Positions 12,591 to 23,532 of a stretch of DNA of 64,000 nucleotides are shown one piece after another. Position 1 is the first letter of the stretch. The number at the start of each line of letters is the position of its first letter. Under the pieces are notes generated by a model. It was given only the letters and a program-made list of their open reading frames with translations, did not search any database and was not told the origin of the DNA. Source of the stretch: Merluccius polli (taxonomy: Eukaryota > Chordata > Actinopteri > Gadiformes > Merlucciidae); assembly GCA_030340625.1 (NCBI GenBank), contig JAOPHQ010002281.1:206001-270000 (forward strand). Direction: 5' to 3'. The position numbers and the translations under genes are program-made.

Positions 12591-13064
12591 ACATAAAGAA
12601 GAACAGATAGGCGATGGAAGAGTAGTGAATGGGGAACCAGAAGAGATATCCAACAGATAGGACAGGGTGTGCATGCAGCGATCGAGGGTGAGAGAGATGT
12701 TTTGCAGTGAAAATCTTTTGAAAGGCACAGGTGTGTGTGTGTTATGCGATGGCTCCCGCTGCTATCTCAGCTCTAAATCCAGAATAGAATTATTTACTGC
12801 AAAGATATTTTAAACTTGAGCTGCTTCTCCAAAATGCTGGATGGTGGATTGCAGGACGCCAAAAAACAACTAAAAACTAAAAAGCTCAAATCAAAACAGT
12901 TCCTACATCAAGACAGATCTATCGGTACAGGTGAACATGGTTTAAGGGTCCGTATTATTCTCCCCGGATGACCTGATGACGGCACTGGAGGAGACAGGTT
13001 GAAGTGGTGCTCTACTGTGGTACTTGAATGACAAGGGCGTGCAAGCACGGGTAATTGATGGAGA

Positions 13065-13095
<31 letters not shown>

Positions 13096-13807
13096 CAAAC
13101 ACTTCCCAGTCTTTAATTGCTCAGAGAAAGGTTGTTTTTTTTCTGTGCTGTAACTTGAGTGGCGTATCAGCCCTGATAATTAAAGCCCTGTTAGGCGCTT
13201 TTTCAATGTTTCCACGTCAAAATGTCACACGGTGACTTTGACGTTTTTGCTGTGTCGATTGAAGTCTCAGGTATGGGGTTAAGAGTTAAGGTAAGCATTA
13301 AGGCTGAGGCCATGAATGTTAAGCTTTCTATTGTACACCAAGCCAGTGCACCTTTCCTAAGCTTGTTTTTTGTTGTTTCATTTCACACACGCTTTGAAAG
13401 ACCTCTCTCTCTCTTTCTGCCTCTTCTGTCTCTCCTTCCAATCTCTTTGAGAAACCTTAGCAGGCTTTATTTCTCACAAATTTCTCTTTAATACACACTA
13501 CAAATATGTTCCCTGCATGCAGTGAGTCCAGCAATATACATTGCTAAACTACTGCCATTGCAAGACTATAAATACAGCAATATATATCTTGTTATTTAAC
13601 TGTCATGAGAGGTTGACAAGATAAGGCTTAAAACCCTTAATGACTCTTTATTCAATGGGTTTAAATGAGTGGAATTACAATTTAATGGAAAACGAATTAG
13701 CCCTGTCTGCCTGGCAAGAAATTGTAATATAATCTCATGCCACCTACAATACAAACAACTTGAAGATCCTTTGTGTGTGCATGCACACGCACGCACGCAC
13801 ACACCCA

Positions 13808-13842
<35 letters not shown>

Positions 13843-14034
13843 TGATGATGTGACTACCATGGAAACGCGTCGTCACTCTTTAATCAATAGCGCTATAGTG
13901 ACGTCATGAAAGCCGTCGCAATATGCGCGATTCTGAGGATGACGTCGTGGGGAATATATGAACATAATTGTGCCATAATTGTTAACTGAGCACTGCATTG
14001 GATTACTAACTATACGCGTGTTGTTTCAGGCTGG
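12591..14034. other. intergenic, no gene seen
   Basis: Unique AT-rich sequence with a GA array (13067-13094) and a CA array (13813-13840). At 13850-13950 it holds an X-box-like CCATGGAAAC and a palindromic TGACGTCA (13899-13906), noted as a finding. Confidence 0.45.
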
Positions 14035-14302
14035 TCTCATAAAACGTTCGTATAATATATACGAAAAGTTATGCACAAATGTTCGTAATATTTTTGCTTA
14101 ATCCTATGAATGTCCAGCAACCCTAACCCTACCCAACCTTAAATTTAACCCTAACCCTAACCATAATAATAATAAATAGTAATAATAAATATATTAATTA
14201 AAAGAAGATTGTGAAAATAAAATGCACATTTCTCGCTAGAAATGTTACCAAAACGCATTTTAATGCCGAAACTATCTTAAAATAAAGGATTTTCCACTGA
14301 CA

Positions 14303-14730
14303 ATAGAGCGTAACAGTGACCGCCGCCTTTTTAACAGCTCCGGTGCCGGAAGTAAATTTCCCATGCATTTATCTCGTCCGCTTTTCGTAGAATCCTTATA
14401 AAAAGAGTATTAAGCCTTTAACCAAGCCGATCGTTCGTTGTGGCAGTCGTGACCATATTATGTTTGATTCGGGATGAGTAGTTCCTCACTCGGTCAACAA
14501 AATAATGTACACAGTCTTGTACCTTTGCCTTTTCTTCCGTTTTCCAAATTCTTGTTATGCCCGAATCAAACATAATATGGTCACGACTACCATAACGAAC
14601 GATTGGCTTGGTTAAAGGCTTAATACTCTTTTTATAAGGATTCTACGAAAAGTGGACGAGATAAATGCATGGGAAATTTACTTCCGGCACCGGAGCTGTT
14701 AAAAAGGGGGCGGTTACTGTTACGCTCTAT
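14303..14730. mobile_element. foldback/hairpin element
   Basis: The left arm 14303-14473 and right arm 14560-14730 are each 171 bp. They are inverted copies of each other with no gaps and 6 mismatches by my count (about 96.5% identity), around an 86-bp unpaired loop. Five of the six differences are transitions, several at CpG. No open frame of note. The outer ends read ATAGAGCG and CGCTCTAT. It could be a solo foldback transposon or an inverted duplication of one half of a larger element. Confidence 0.8.
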
Positions 14731-15739
14731 AATGGTGCGTTCTATTTGTCCACCTGACTCGATATGCGAGTCGGATTTCCGAGTTACGAACCGGAAGTTG
14801 CAAATAGAACACCCCCGAGGTAGTATATACGACTCGTCAACTCGTCTGAACTCAAGGTGTGTCTGAAATCGCGCACTTCTATACTTACTTTTTTGAGTGC
14901 ACTTTGCGCAAAAACGGAGAGCGCGCCAAAGCGCAGTGCACTGGAAATACGTCGGTGGCGCACTCAAAATGATCTAAAATTTGAGTGTGGACCGATGGAC
15001 ACTTTCCACACTCAACGGCCGCCATTTTGTCTACGTAGCGGAAGGGGTGGAAACAAAAATGGAGGACACAGGAGTAACAGTTGAGACCAACGCGCTCAAC
15101 AAATGTAAAATAATATTGAATATGTAAATTAATATATATTAATATATTTCATAGGTAAATAAACTTACCGATAGGCCGTTTTCTGCCAGGAGGAAAACGG
15201 CAAAAAAAAAATACCACCGAAGAAGAACCGTCAAACTGCAAACTCATTTCCGGTAGGTGCGCGAAGGCTGTTTTGACCATAGACATACTGTATATACATA
15301 GACGCCTCATAGACTGACGCTGCCCGTTAGAGCTGACGTAGCAGCGCGGCCGCCATCTTGGATGGGTCCCCAGTGCGCCCCCAGTGCATTCATTTCTATG
15401 GAGGAAGGTGTATCCCCAACTACAATAATAAGCATAACTCCCCGAATTTTTACCGGATTTTCACACGGTTTGGTTTGTTACAGATGGCAGAGATTTATTT
15501 ATGATACAGGACGAAATAATAATTTTTTATTTTTTTTTAAATAATAAGAATTATTGTTCAATCTTACTTGTGAAAGGTAATCCCACGCGATCTGGTGTCA
15601 ATACTGCGCCGTAAGCTGCACAAAATACTGGCATAGCTCTCCCGTTGACTCCTATGCTAGACTAGAGTGAGGAGACCCAATCAATATGGCGGCGACGCTG
15701 GGTTACGTTCCAGCACGTCATGAGGCGTCTATGTATATA

Positions 15740-16876
15740 AGCTGTGTCCCAATTCACGGGATGCATGCTTCGAAGTACGCATTCGAAGGCCGCTTACGTC
15801 ACAACGCTGCGCGAAGGCTGTCCCAATCCGCAGACTCCTTCGAATGCGTACTTCAAATGCGCACTTCTTTTCCCTCTTTTGGAGGACGCACCGCAACCAT
15901 CCTTCGCGGCCTCGCATATCCCAAAATCCTTTGCGCGCCGCTGTTCAGAGGCGGGAAAAGAATAATGGCGACACCAAGTGGCGATGAATTTATATTTAAA
16001 TGTAATAAGTATTGGGTTTATATTTAATTACTTTTACTTACTACGAGTTATACTTTTACTCATTACTTATATTGTATTACTTTTATTATCCGCTTTATTT
16101 CCAGACTGTAAAACTGCAAACTCAGTTAAACGATTGGATTGAATAAAGAGCTACGTTTATGATTATCACTATTATATGTTATACTTCATTATTATCATTA
16201 TTATGATCATTTTTTGCTTTATTACAACCCTTCCGTCTGTTTTTCAACTGACGACAAACTGACAGGCAACGGCTACGTTACTACCAACTGACGGCTGGGC
16301 CGTGTTCCGATATCTGTGAGTACACTAACTTCCATGAGTACACTTAAACATAGTACACTATCCGTACTCAATAGGTACGCAGAGCTTCAGATGTTAGTGC
16401 TGTTCCAAATGCAGTACTCTGTGGCGCACTTAACGGAAATGACATCAGCTGCGCGGCCGCGTCACCCGCCAAACACGTGAATTCATTAGACGTTCTCTGA
16501 GCGCGGCTCCGCCTCTTCCGCTACGTAGCTAAGATGGCTGCCGTTGAGTACGCATAGTGTACCCCGTAGCACACTCAGCTTTTTGGCCGTTTTGAGTACA
16601 CATACGGGTCCTTTCAAGTACACTTCTTTTGCCGCGATCATAATCGGAACACCCTACGTACTCAAACTAAGTACACTAAGTACGGGAAGTATGGATATCG
16701 GAACACGGCCCTGGTGACGCGGCTGGTGACGCAACCAGGAAATGCTTCGAAGGCTAGACCGTCTCATTTAACAACGGTTGATGCGGCCTTCGAAGGACCC
16801 TCAGAAGTACGCGGCCTTTGAAGGCCGCGAAGGCTGCGTACTTCGAAGCATGCAACCCGTGAATTGGGACACAGCT
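15740..16876. mobile_element. element D: fourth shell, inserted in the terminal repeat of C
   Basis: Terminal inverted repeats of about 42 bp with one mismatch, starting AGCTGTGTCCCAATTCAC (15740) and ending GTGAATTGGGACACAGCT (16876). TATA flanks both ends (15736-15739 and 16877-16880). The interior has many CTTCGAAGG and GTACGC motifs but no intact gene. Confidence 0.75.
16297..16711. mobile_element. element E: innermost element
   Basis: A perfect 18-bp inverted repeat GGGCCGTGTTCCGATATC at 16297-16314, with its complement at 16694-16711. If the ends are drawn one base in, CTG flanks both sides (3 bp). The interior repeats AGTACAC/GTGTACT motifs on both strands. At 415 bp with no frame it is non-autonomous. 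Confidence 0.78.
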
Positions 16877-17449
16877 TATATGTCTATGGTTTTGACAGTG
16901 CACTGTAGAAATGAGAGCACTGCGCCTATAAGTAAGTGTACTGTAGGGATAATGAAGTGCACTAAATGTAAGTGCACTTACGTAAGTGTGCGATTTCAGA
17001 CACAGCATCAGAGTACCCCGAGTTCAGTAACAAAGACGGCTACTCCGAACTGGCTAGAGACGCTCCATGTTGCTATGACAACCATGCCGATTCTTGAGCA
17101 GAAAGCAGAGCAGTAGCCTAACGTTATCAAAACGGAATATTAAGATATCAAACTGGGAAATACGATTGTGTAATATGTAATGAACATGTGAAATCCGCGG
17201 TGGGTGCACCGTAAACGAGATAATCACTATAAACGTTACGAAACGTCCAAACTGCCTATTGCAACCAAGCACATTGTGAAATCTTGGGTAATTTCTCTGT
17301 GATCAATGTGTCTATATTTAATTAACGTTTAAACACAGAATGATACTGTTTTTCAAGCATATTAAAGTCGCGTCCATCTATTCTCCGACTTGTCTTTTTG
17401 TCACACCCGAGCTGCAAGTCGCGATTACGAGACAAATAGAACGCACCAT

Positions 17450-17770
17450 AAACACTTAAAGAAAAAACATCAATAATCAATTAAACTAAATAAATTCCAA
17501 CAACTTCCAACAAGAAAAGTCGCGAATTTTCAAGATGCGCATGCGCAGAACCACTAGGTAGCAGAATTTGATGGGTAGCAGAAATTGGCAGAACACCGCC
17601 ATTGTTTTTGGTCTGCGCTGCAGGGGTTTGCGCAGGCGCATTGATCGCTGGACATTCGTAGCACTATGTACGAAAAAACGTTTTCGTAAGAGGATATGTT
17701 GGTTGTTCACTGTCAGCCGCTGGTTGAGTGAGGGGTTTGGGGGCCCTCAATTCTCACTAAATGTTTCTTT
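17450..17770. other. flank between the nest and the LTR element
   Basis: No gene. The reverse complement of about 17640-17700 weakly resembles 14035-14120 (shared TGAATGTCCAGC and AAAACGTT), so an older outermost element may enclose the whole nest. Confidence 0.35.
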
Positions 17771-17775
17771 ATGGG

Positions 17776-18119
17776 TGTGGGGGGGCGTGGTGCATCAGCC
17801 GCAAGGGGGAGCTGTGGAGAGGGCTCGGGAGAGCCGCGCCAGGTGAGAGTGATTGGCACACCTGGGTTCCATTGCGCTAATCACTCTCTCCCTTTATAAA
17901 CACAGTAGTGTGCTGGACCCAGGAACCCCGGACCCGAGCACACGGGTCGACGGCGGAGCCAGAGCTGGGCCCGCGGCGACGCCGGTGTGCGTAGCCATTG
18001 TATATTGGGAAAGACGCCGGTGTGCGTAGTCATTGTATATTGGACCAATAAAGCATATTCAACTAAGCCGGCTGTGAGAATTCCCTAGTGGTGAACCCCG
18101 TGGCATCTACTACGCCACA
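17776..18119 (+). repeat. 5' LTR, 344 bp
   Basis: Begins TGTGGG and ends CCACA (the usual TG...CA). It holds a TATA box (TATAAA, 17895-17900) and a poly(A) signal AATAAA (18047-18052). Two tandem copies of a unit of about 35 bp start at 17978 and 18013. Confidence 0.93.
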
Positions 18120-18121
18120 AC

Positions 18122-18139
18122 TGGCACCCAACGTGGGGC
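18122..18139 (+). other. tRNA primer binding site
   Basis: TGGCACCCAACGTGGGGC lies two bases after the LTR. It starts with TGG, complementary to the CCA end of a tRNA. The priming tRNA is not assigned. Confidence 0.75.
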
Positions 18140-18146
18140 CACTAGG

Positions 18147-21100
18147 ATGGATCCACAGCAGCCGATGAACACGCTGGCCCAGATGCTCACGGAGGTGGCG
18201 GCGATGAGCCGGGACCAGGCGGTCCTGAACCGACAGCAGCTGGCGGCCCTCCAGGGCCAAGCGGAGAGGCAGACCCAGCTGCTGTCGGCAATGGTGAGTC
18301 GAGCAGGGGCAGCGGCGCCGGCCCCCTCGTTCACCGGCATGACAGTACACAAGATGGCGGCCCACGACGACCCGCAGTCGTTCCTCTAAATGTTTGAGGC
18401 CACGGCAGCGGCATGCGGCTGGCCGGTGGAGGAGTGGGCCGTGCGGCTGCTTCCCCTGCTGTCAGGGGATGCGCAAACGGCGGCGCTGGGGACTGCCCGC
18501 CCCCTCCCGAGGACAGTACGGGGAGGTGAAGAGGGCGGTATTCGACCGGCTGGGGCTGTCGGAGGAGGACCACCGACGCCGGTTCCGGGGGGGCAAGCTG
18601 GGGCCCACCGAGCGACCGTTTATCTTCGCCCAGCAAATAAAGGATGCAGCGACCAGGTGGCTACAACCAGGGGGGTCCGCTGGCGAGACGAGGATGCTGC
18701 AGAAGATCGTCATGGAGCAGTTCATGGAGGGGCTCCCAGCCGCCACCTCGGACTGGGTGATGTGTCACCGCCCGGCGGACCTAGCCGGGGCCATCACCCT
18801 GGCGGAGGACCATCTGGCCGTCCTCTCCCGGGGCCGGGCACAGGAGGGCCGGCCGGTCCCCCCGGGAGGGCCCATGCCGGCGCCCCGCAGAGGTCCCACG
18901 TCGGGTCCCCCGCACTGGACACACACTCGACCAACCCCCAGACCCCGCGCCTTCTATAATAATAATCGGCCCGCCCCTCTCCCCCGCACTAATCCTCCTC
19001 CTCTTTCTTTCCCTCCCCAGGGTCCAGCCGCTACAGGTGCGGTTCTCGACCCACAGAGGGCTCCTCAGGCGGCAGGGCAGGAGTGCTGGAGGTGTGGGCA
19101 GCTCGGGCACTTTCGAGGGGAGTGCCCCCTCATGGAGGTGGGCCAGGTGATCCGGGTTGTCGGCCCTCCAGCACCCTCCCCCGGTCCAGGGGGGACGTAC
19201 AGCGTTCCGGTAAGGATTCAGGGGGGTACACATCAGGCGATGGTGGACTCAGGCTGCATGCAGTCTATCGTTCATCAGAACCTGATTCGGCCCGGGGCTT
19301 TGATAGAGGCGGGAGGTGTGGATATTAGGTGTGTGCATGGGAATATTCACACATACCCTGTAGTACTGGTGGAAATTCAGTTTAAGGGGGAAAAGCATAG
19401 TGTAAAGGCAGCGGTTAGCTCCCGCCTGACGCATCCCCTGATTCTGGGTACTGATTGGCCAGGGTTTGATAGGTTAGTGGGACAGTGTGCGGGGGTGCGT
19501 TCACGGCCGACAGGGACAGGGGATACGTGCGCTGTGCTCAGCGGTGACGCGAGGTCGTCCGACGCTGCAGGCGGGGAGGGGGAGCCGGCGGGGCCTTCAC
19601 AGGAGGCTCCGCGGGTTCCCGTGTTCGACTCCATGGAGGATTTTCCACGCGAGCAGTCTCGTGACGATACTCTACGCTTTGCCTTTGACCAAGTGATACG
19701 AATTGATGGTCACATGGTGCGCCCTGACGCAGCGTTAACGTATCCACATTTTTCATTGCGTAGGGACAGACTATACAGAGTGAGTCGTGACACTCAGACA
19801 GAGGAAATAACGACACAGTTGGTGGTACCGAAGAGCCGCCGGGAAATAGTTTTCCAGGCGGCTCATTATAACCCAATGGCTGGACATATGGGGTGTGAGA
19901 AGACACTGAACCGGGTAATGGCCCGATTCTATTGGCCAGGCATTTGGGCGGACGTGCGCCGCTGGTGCGCGTCTTGTCCCGAATGCCAATTGGTTAACCA
20001 CCCGGCCATCCCGAGAGCGCCGCTGCGGCCATTACCTCTAATGGAGGTGCCGTTCGAGCGCATCGGGATGGACCTCATCGGGCCATTTTACCGGAGCACA
20101 CGCGGATATCGCTTTGTGTTAGTTCTCGTGGATTACGCAACGCGATATCCGGAGGCAGTGCCGCTGCGCACCATCTCTGCAAAGAGTGTGGCGCAGGCAC
20201 TGTTTCAAGTTATCTCCCGAGTCGGGATCCCGAAAGAGATCCTGACTGATCAAGGCACACAATTTATGTCACGCACACTGGGAGAACTATACGGATTATT
20301 GGGCATCAAGTCAATTCGAACCAGTGTATACCACCCCCAAACGGACGGCCTCGTGGAGCGCCTGAATAAGACTTTGAAGTCCATGATCCGTAAGTTTGTG
20401 CACGAGGATAGTCGGAATTGGGATAGGTGGATAGACCCTCTGTTGTTTGCAGTGCGCGAGGTACCCCATGCCTCCACGGGATTTTCTCCCTTTGAACTAC
20501 TGTTTGGCAGGACACCACGTGGGGTTTTGGACCTGGTTAAGGAAAGCTGGGAGGAGGGTCCGAGCCCGAGTAAGAACGAGGTGCAATACGTCCTGGACCT
20601 GAGAGCAAAACTCCACACACTAGGACAGTTATCACGGGAGAATTTGCTACAGGCCCAGGAACGGCAGCAGCGGCTGTACAATAGAGGAGCTAGGCTAAGA
20701 CAATTTTCACAGGGAGATAAAGTGCTTGTATTGCTCCCTTCGGCTACCTCCAAATTACTCGCCAAGTGGCAAGGACCCTTTGTGGTCACACGGCGAGTGG
20801 GTGACGTTGACTATGAGATTGTGCGTTCGGACAGGGGAGGGGCGACACAAATGTATCACCTCAACCTCCTTAAGGCATGGAGAGAGGCGGAGCCTGTTTC
20901 TCTGGTGACGACAATTGCAGAAAGAGATGAGTTGGGGCCGGAGGTACCAAAATCGACCAATCCTGCCTCGCTCCTTTGTGGGGACCAGCTCTCACCGTCC
21001 CAGAGAGCAGACATAGCCAGGTTGCAGCAACGTTATGCGGATGTATTCTCCCCCCGGCCGGGACGCACAAGCCTTATTCAACACCGGGTTGAGACTCACC

Positions 21101-22410
21101 CGGGTGTGACGATGCGTTCACGGCCCTATCGGTTACCTGAGCACAAGAGAAAAGTGGTTCAGGCAGAATTGAAAGCTATGGTGGAGATGGGGGTAATAGA
21201 AGAGTCCAACAGTGCCTGGTGTAGCCCCATCCTTCTTGCGGGCAAGAAGGATGGGTCTATCCGGTTCTGTGTGGACTATCGCAAGGTGAATGAGGTTTCA
21301 CGGTTTGATGCCTATCCTATGCCCCGGGTGGACGAACTCCTGGATCGCCTGGGCACGGCTCGTTTTTTTACGACGCTGGATTTAACCAAAGGCTACTGGC
21401 AGATTCCCTTATCTCCAGAGTCTAAGGAGAAAACGGCCTTCTCCACTCCGTACGGTTTGTACCAATTTGTCACACTTCCGTTTGGATTGTTCGGGGCCCC
21501 AGCCACATTTCAACGCCTCATGGACAGAGTGCTGCGTCCACATGCTGCATATGCTGCCGCCTATCTGGATGACGTAATCATCCATAGCGGCACCTGGGCG
21601 GAGCATGTGCAGCAGGTGGCGGCGGTACTCGAGTCCCTGAGGCAGGCGGGGCTCACGGCCAATCCAAAGAAGTGTGCAGTTGGACGGAGGGAGGTACGGT
21701 ATCTGGGGTACCACTTGGGCGGCGGGCAGGTGTGTCCGCAGGTAGATAAGACGGCAGCGATTGCAGCCTGCCCAAGGCCCAAGACGAAAAAAGAGGTGCG
21801 GCGGTTTCTGGGGCTGGCCGGCTATTACCGGCGGTTTATTCCAGACTTCGCGGAGCTGACCAGCCCCTTGACCGACCTCACCCGAAAGGGTGCCTCAGAT
21901 CCGGTCCAGTGGACGGAGCAGTGCCAGGATTCGCTTGAGAGGGTAAAGCAGGCCCTCTGTGGGGAGCCCCTCCTCCACACACCTAACTTCTCTCTCCCTT
22001 TTGTCGTGCAGGCGGATGCATCGGGCAGGGGGCTGGGGGCCGTCCTGTCCCAGCGGGTACGGGGCGTCGACCGCCCGGTGTTGTACATCAGCCGGAAGCT
22101 GTCCGAACGGGAGGCCAGGTACAGCACCGTGGAGAGGGAGTGCCTGGCCATCCGGTGGGCAGTCGATGCCCTGCGGTATTACCTGCTGGGACGCCCATTC
22201 ACCCTCTGCTCGGACCACGCTCCCCTCCAGTGGCTCCACCGCATGAAGAACGTTAACAACCGGATCACCCGGTGGTATCTGGCACTGCAGCCATTTAACT
22301 TCCGGGTGATCCATAGGCCGGGGGCGCAGATGGCTGTGGCCGACTTCCTGTCCCGTTCCCATGGGGATGGGGGGGGGGAGTGGGTTAGGCCGGATGGGTC
22401 CCCGGCCTAA
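18147..22410 (+). pseudogene. gag-pol polyprotein, broken in gag
   Basis: Translation starts at ATG 18147, soon after the primer site. The gag part is cut by an in-frame TAA at 18387 and then changes frame (+1) somewhere around 18480-18520. From there one long frame runs to the stop at 22408-22410. It contains, in order: a CCHC zinc knuckle (19084-19125; C-x2-C-x4-H-x4-C); an aspartic protease with DSG (19246); an integrase HHCC finger (about 19863-19990); the integrase core (D in MDLIGPF, D in DQGTQF, E in GLVERLN); a GPF-type C-terminal module; a reverse transcriptase with YLDD (21562-21573); and RNase H (about 21990-22360; DAS, E, SDH). Pol appears complete; only gag is damaged. The frames are reported as found and not repaired. 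Confidence 0.92.
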
Positions 22411-22427
22411 ATCAGGCGGTGGAGGTA

Positions 22428-22805
22428 TGTGGGGGGGCGTGGTGCATCAGCCGCAAGGGGGAGCTGTGGAGAGGGCTCAGGAGAGCCGCGCCAGGTGAGA
22501 GTGATTGGCACACCTGGGTTCCATTGCGCTAATCACTCTCTCCCTTTATAAACACAGTAGCGTGCTGGACCCAGGAACCCCGGACCCGAGCACACGGGTC
22601 GACGGCAGAGCCAGAGCTGGGCCCGCGGCGACGCCGGTGTGCGTAGCATTGTATATTGGGAAAGACGCCGGTGTGCGTAGCCATTGTATATTGGAAAAGA
22701 CGCCGGTGTGCGTAGTCATTGTATATTGGACCAATAAAGCATATTCAACTAAGCCGGCTGTGAGAATTCCCTAGTGGTGAACCCCGTGGCATCTACTACG
22801 CCACA
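22428..22805 (+). repeat. 3' LTR, 378 bp
   Basis: Same ends as the 5' LTR, but with three copies of the 34-35-bp unit (starting 22630, 22664 and 22699) where the 5' LTR has two. Outside the repeat there are three substitutions. Confidence 0.93.
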
Positions 22806-22810
22806 ATGGG

Positions 22811-23449
22811 GAAACAGCTAAATATTTAAATGTGCATTGGGGACATGTATTGCTAGCACTGTGTTGATGTAAAATAAGTTGTTGTTTTCTTGTATTGTTG
22901 GTAGGGTCGGAGGAGAGGCCACTAATTGCTTACCCATATTTTTATTTAGTTATTATGTGAATAGTTTTTTGTTTTCAGTTTACTGTGTTGTATGTCTAAA
23001 ATAAATTGTATTCATTAAGACGAAGGTCTTATAAACACACTTTATCTAAGATGAGGTAAGCTCTCATTGGCCTGGCCTGGTTACGTTATGACAGACACAC
23101 ACAGACACACATACAGACACACACAGACACAGACACAGACACACACGGGCTTACACACACACACACACACACATACACAAACAAACAGACAATCATTCAG
23201 CAGATTGTATGCGTCCTGCATGCACGGGAGAGTTCTCTGTGTTCCATGTGACCCAACATCTAGGAGATAACTCTTATTGTGCCTCACCGCAAGCCAGCAA
23301 AGTCCCCACTCTACAACGATGAAGTGATAAAACAAACAACCACGATATATGCATGTCCAAAAACTGCACAACTATTTGTTTGTTTACTTTTTTGTGAAGG
23401 GACATTCTGTTCATTATCTGTTGAGGATTGCATATACTGTTCGATACCG

Positions 23450-23532
<83 letters not shown>

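Larger units (their letters stand above)
15277..16889. mobile_element. element C: third shell
   Basis: The outer inverted repeat CCATAGACATA lies at 15277-15287 and 16879-16889. A deeper perfect 20-bp inverted repeat starting TATATACATAGACGCC lies at 15291-15310 and 15720-15739. The 6 bases TTTTGA sit directly outside both ends (15271-15276 and 16890-16895), as a target duplication would. Element D interrupts its right-hand inverted repeat. Confidence 0.7.
14858..17004. mobile_element. element B: second shell
   Basis: 21-bp terminal inverted repeats with one mismatch at 14858-14878 and 16984-17004, starting TGTGTCTGAAATCG. It has subterminal GTGCACTT/AAGTGCAC motifs at both ends. Its own sequence is split by element C. 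No coding capacity is left. Confidence 0.7.
14732..17449. mobile_element. element A: outermost shell of a five-level nest
   Basis: A perfect 19-bp terminal inverted repeat: ATGGTGCGTTCTATTTGTC at 14732-14750 and its complement at 17431-17449. Only about 0.57 kb (14732-14857 and 17005-17449) is its own sequence; the rest is element B and its contents. No transposase frame remains. A target duplication could not be fixed. Confidence 0.7.
17776..22805 (+). mobile_element. Ty3/gypsy LTR retrotransposon, Gmr1-like
   Basis: A complete element of 5,030 bp. The order is 5' LTR, primer binding site, gag, protease, integrase, reverse transcriptase, RNase H, 3' LTR. ATGGG flanks both ends (17771-17775 and 22806-22810), the 5-bp target duplication expected of gypsy integrases. 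Having integrase upstream of reverse transcriptase is the hallmark of the Gmr1 group first described in Atlantic cod; ordinary Ty3/gypsy elements have it last. The LTRs differ by only 3 substitutions outside a tandem repeat, so the insertion is young. The copy is defective in gag. Confidence 0.93.

Noticed and set aside
14112..14165. CCCTAACCCTAAC stretch resembling telomere repeats
   Set aside because: Only a few imperfect units within repeat DNA; not a telomere or a clear interstitial array.
15686..16027. Open frame of about 113 codons in the nested elements
   Set aside because: It crosses the C/D element junction and has no transposase motif.
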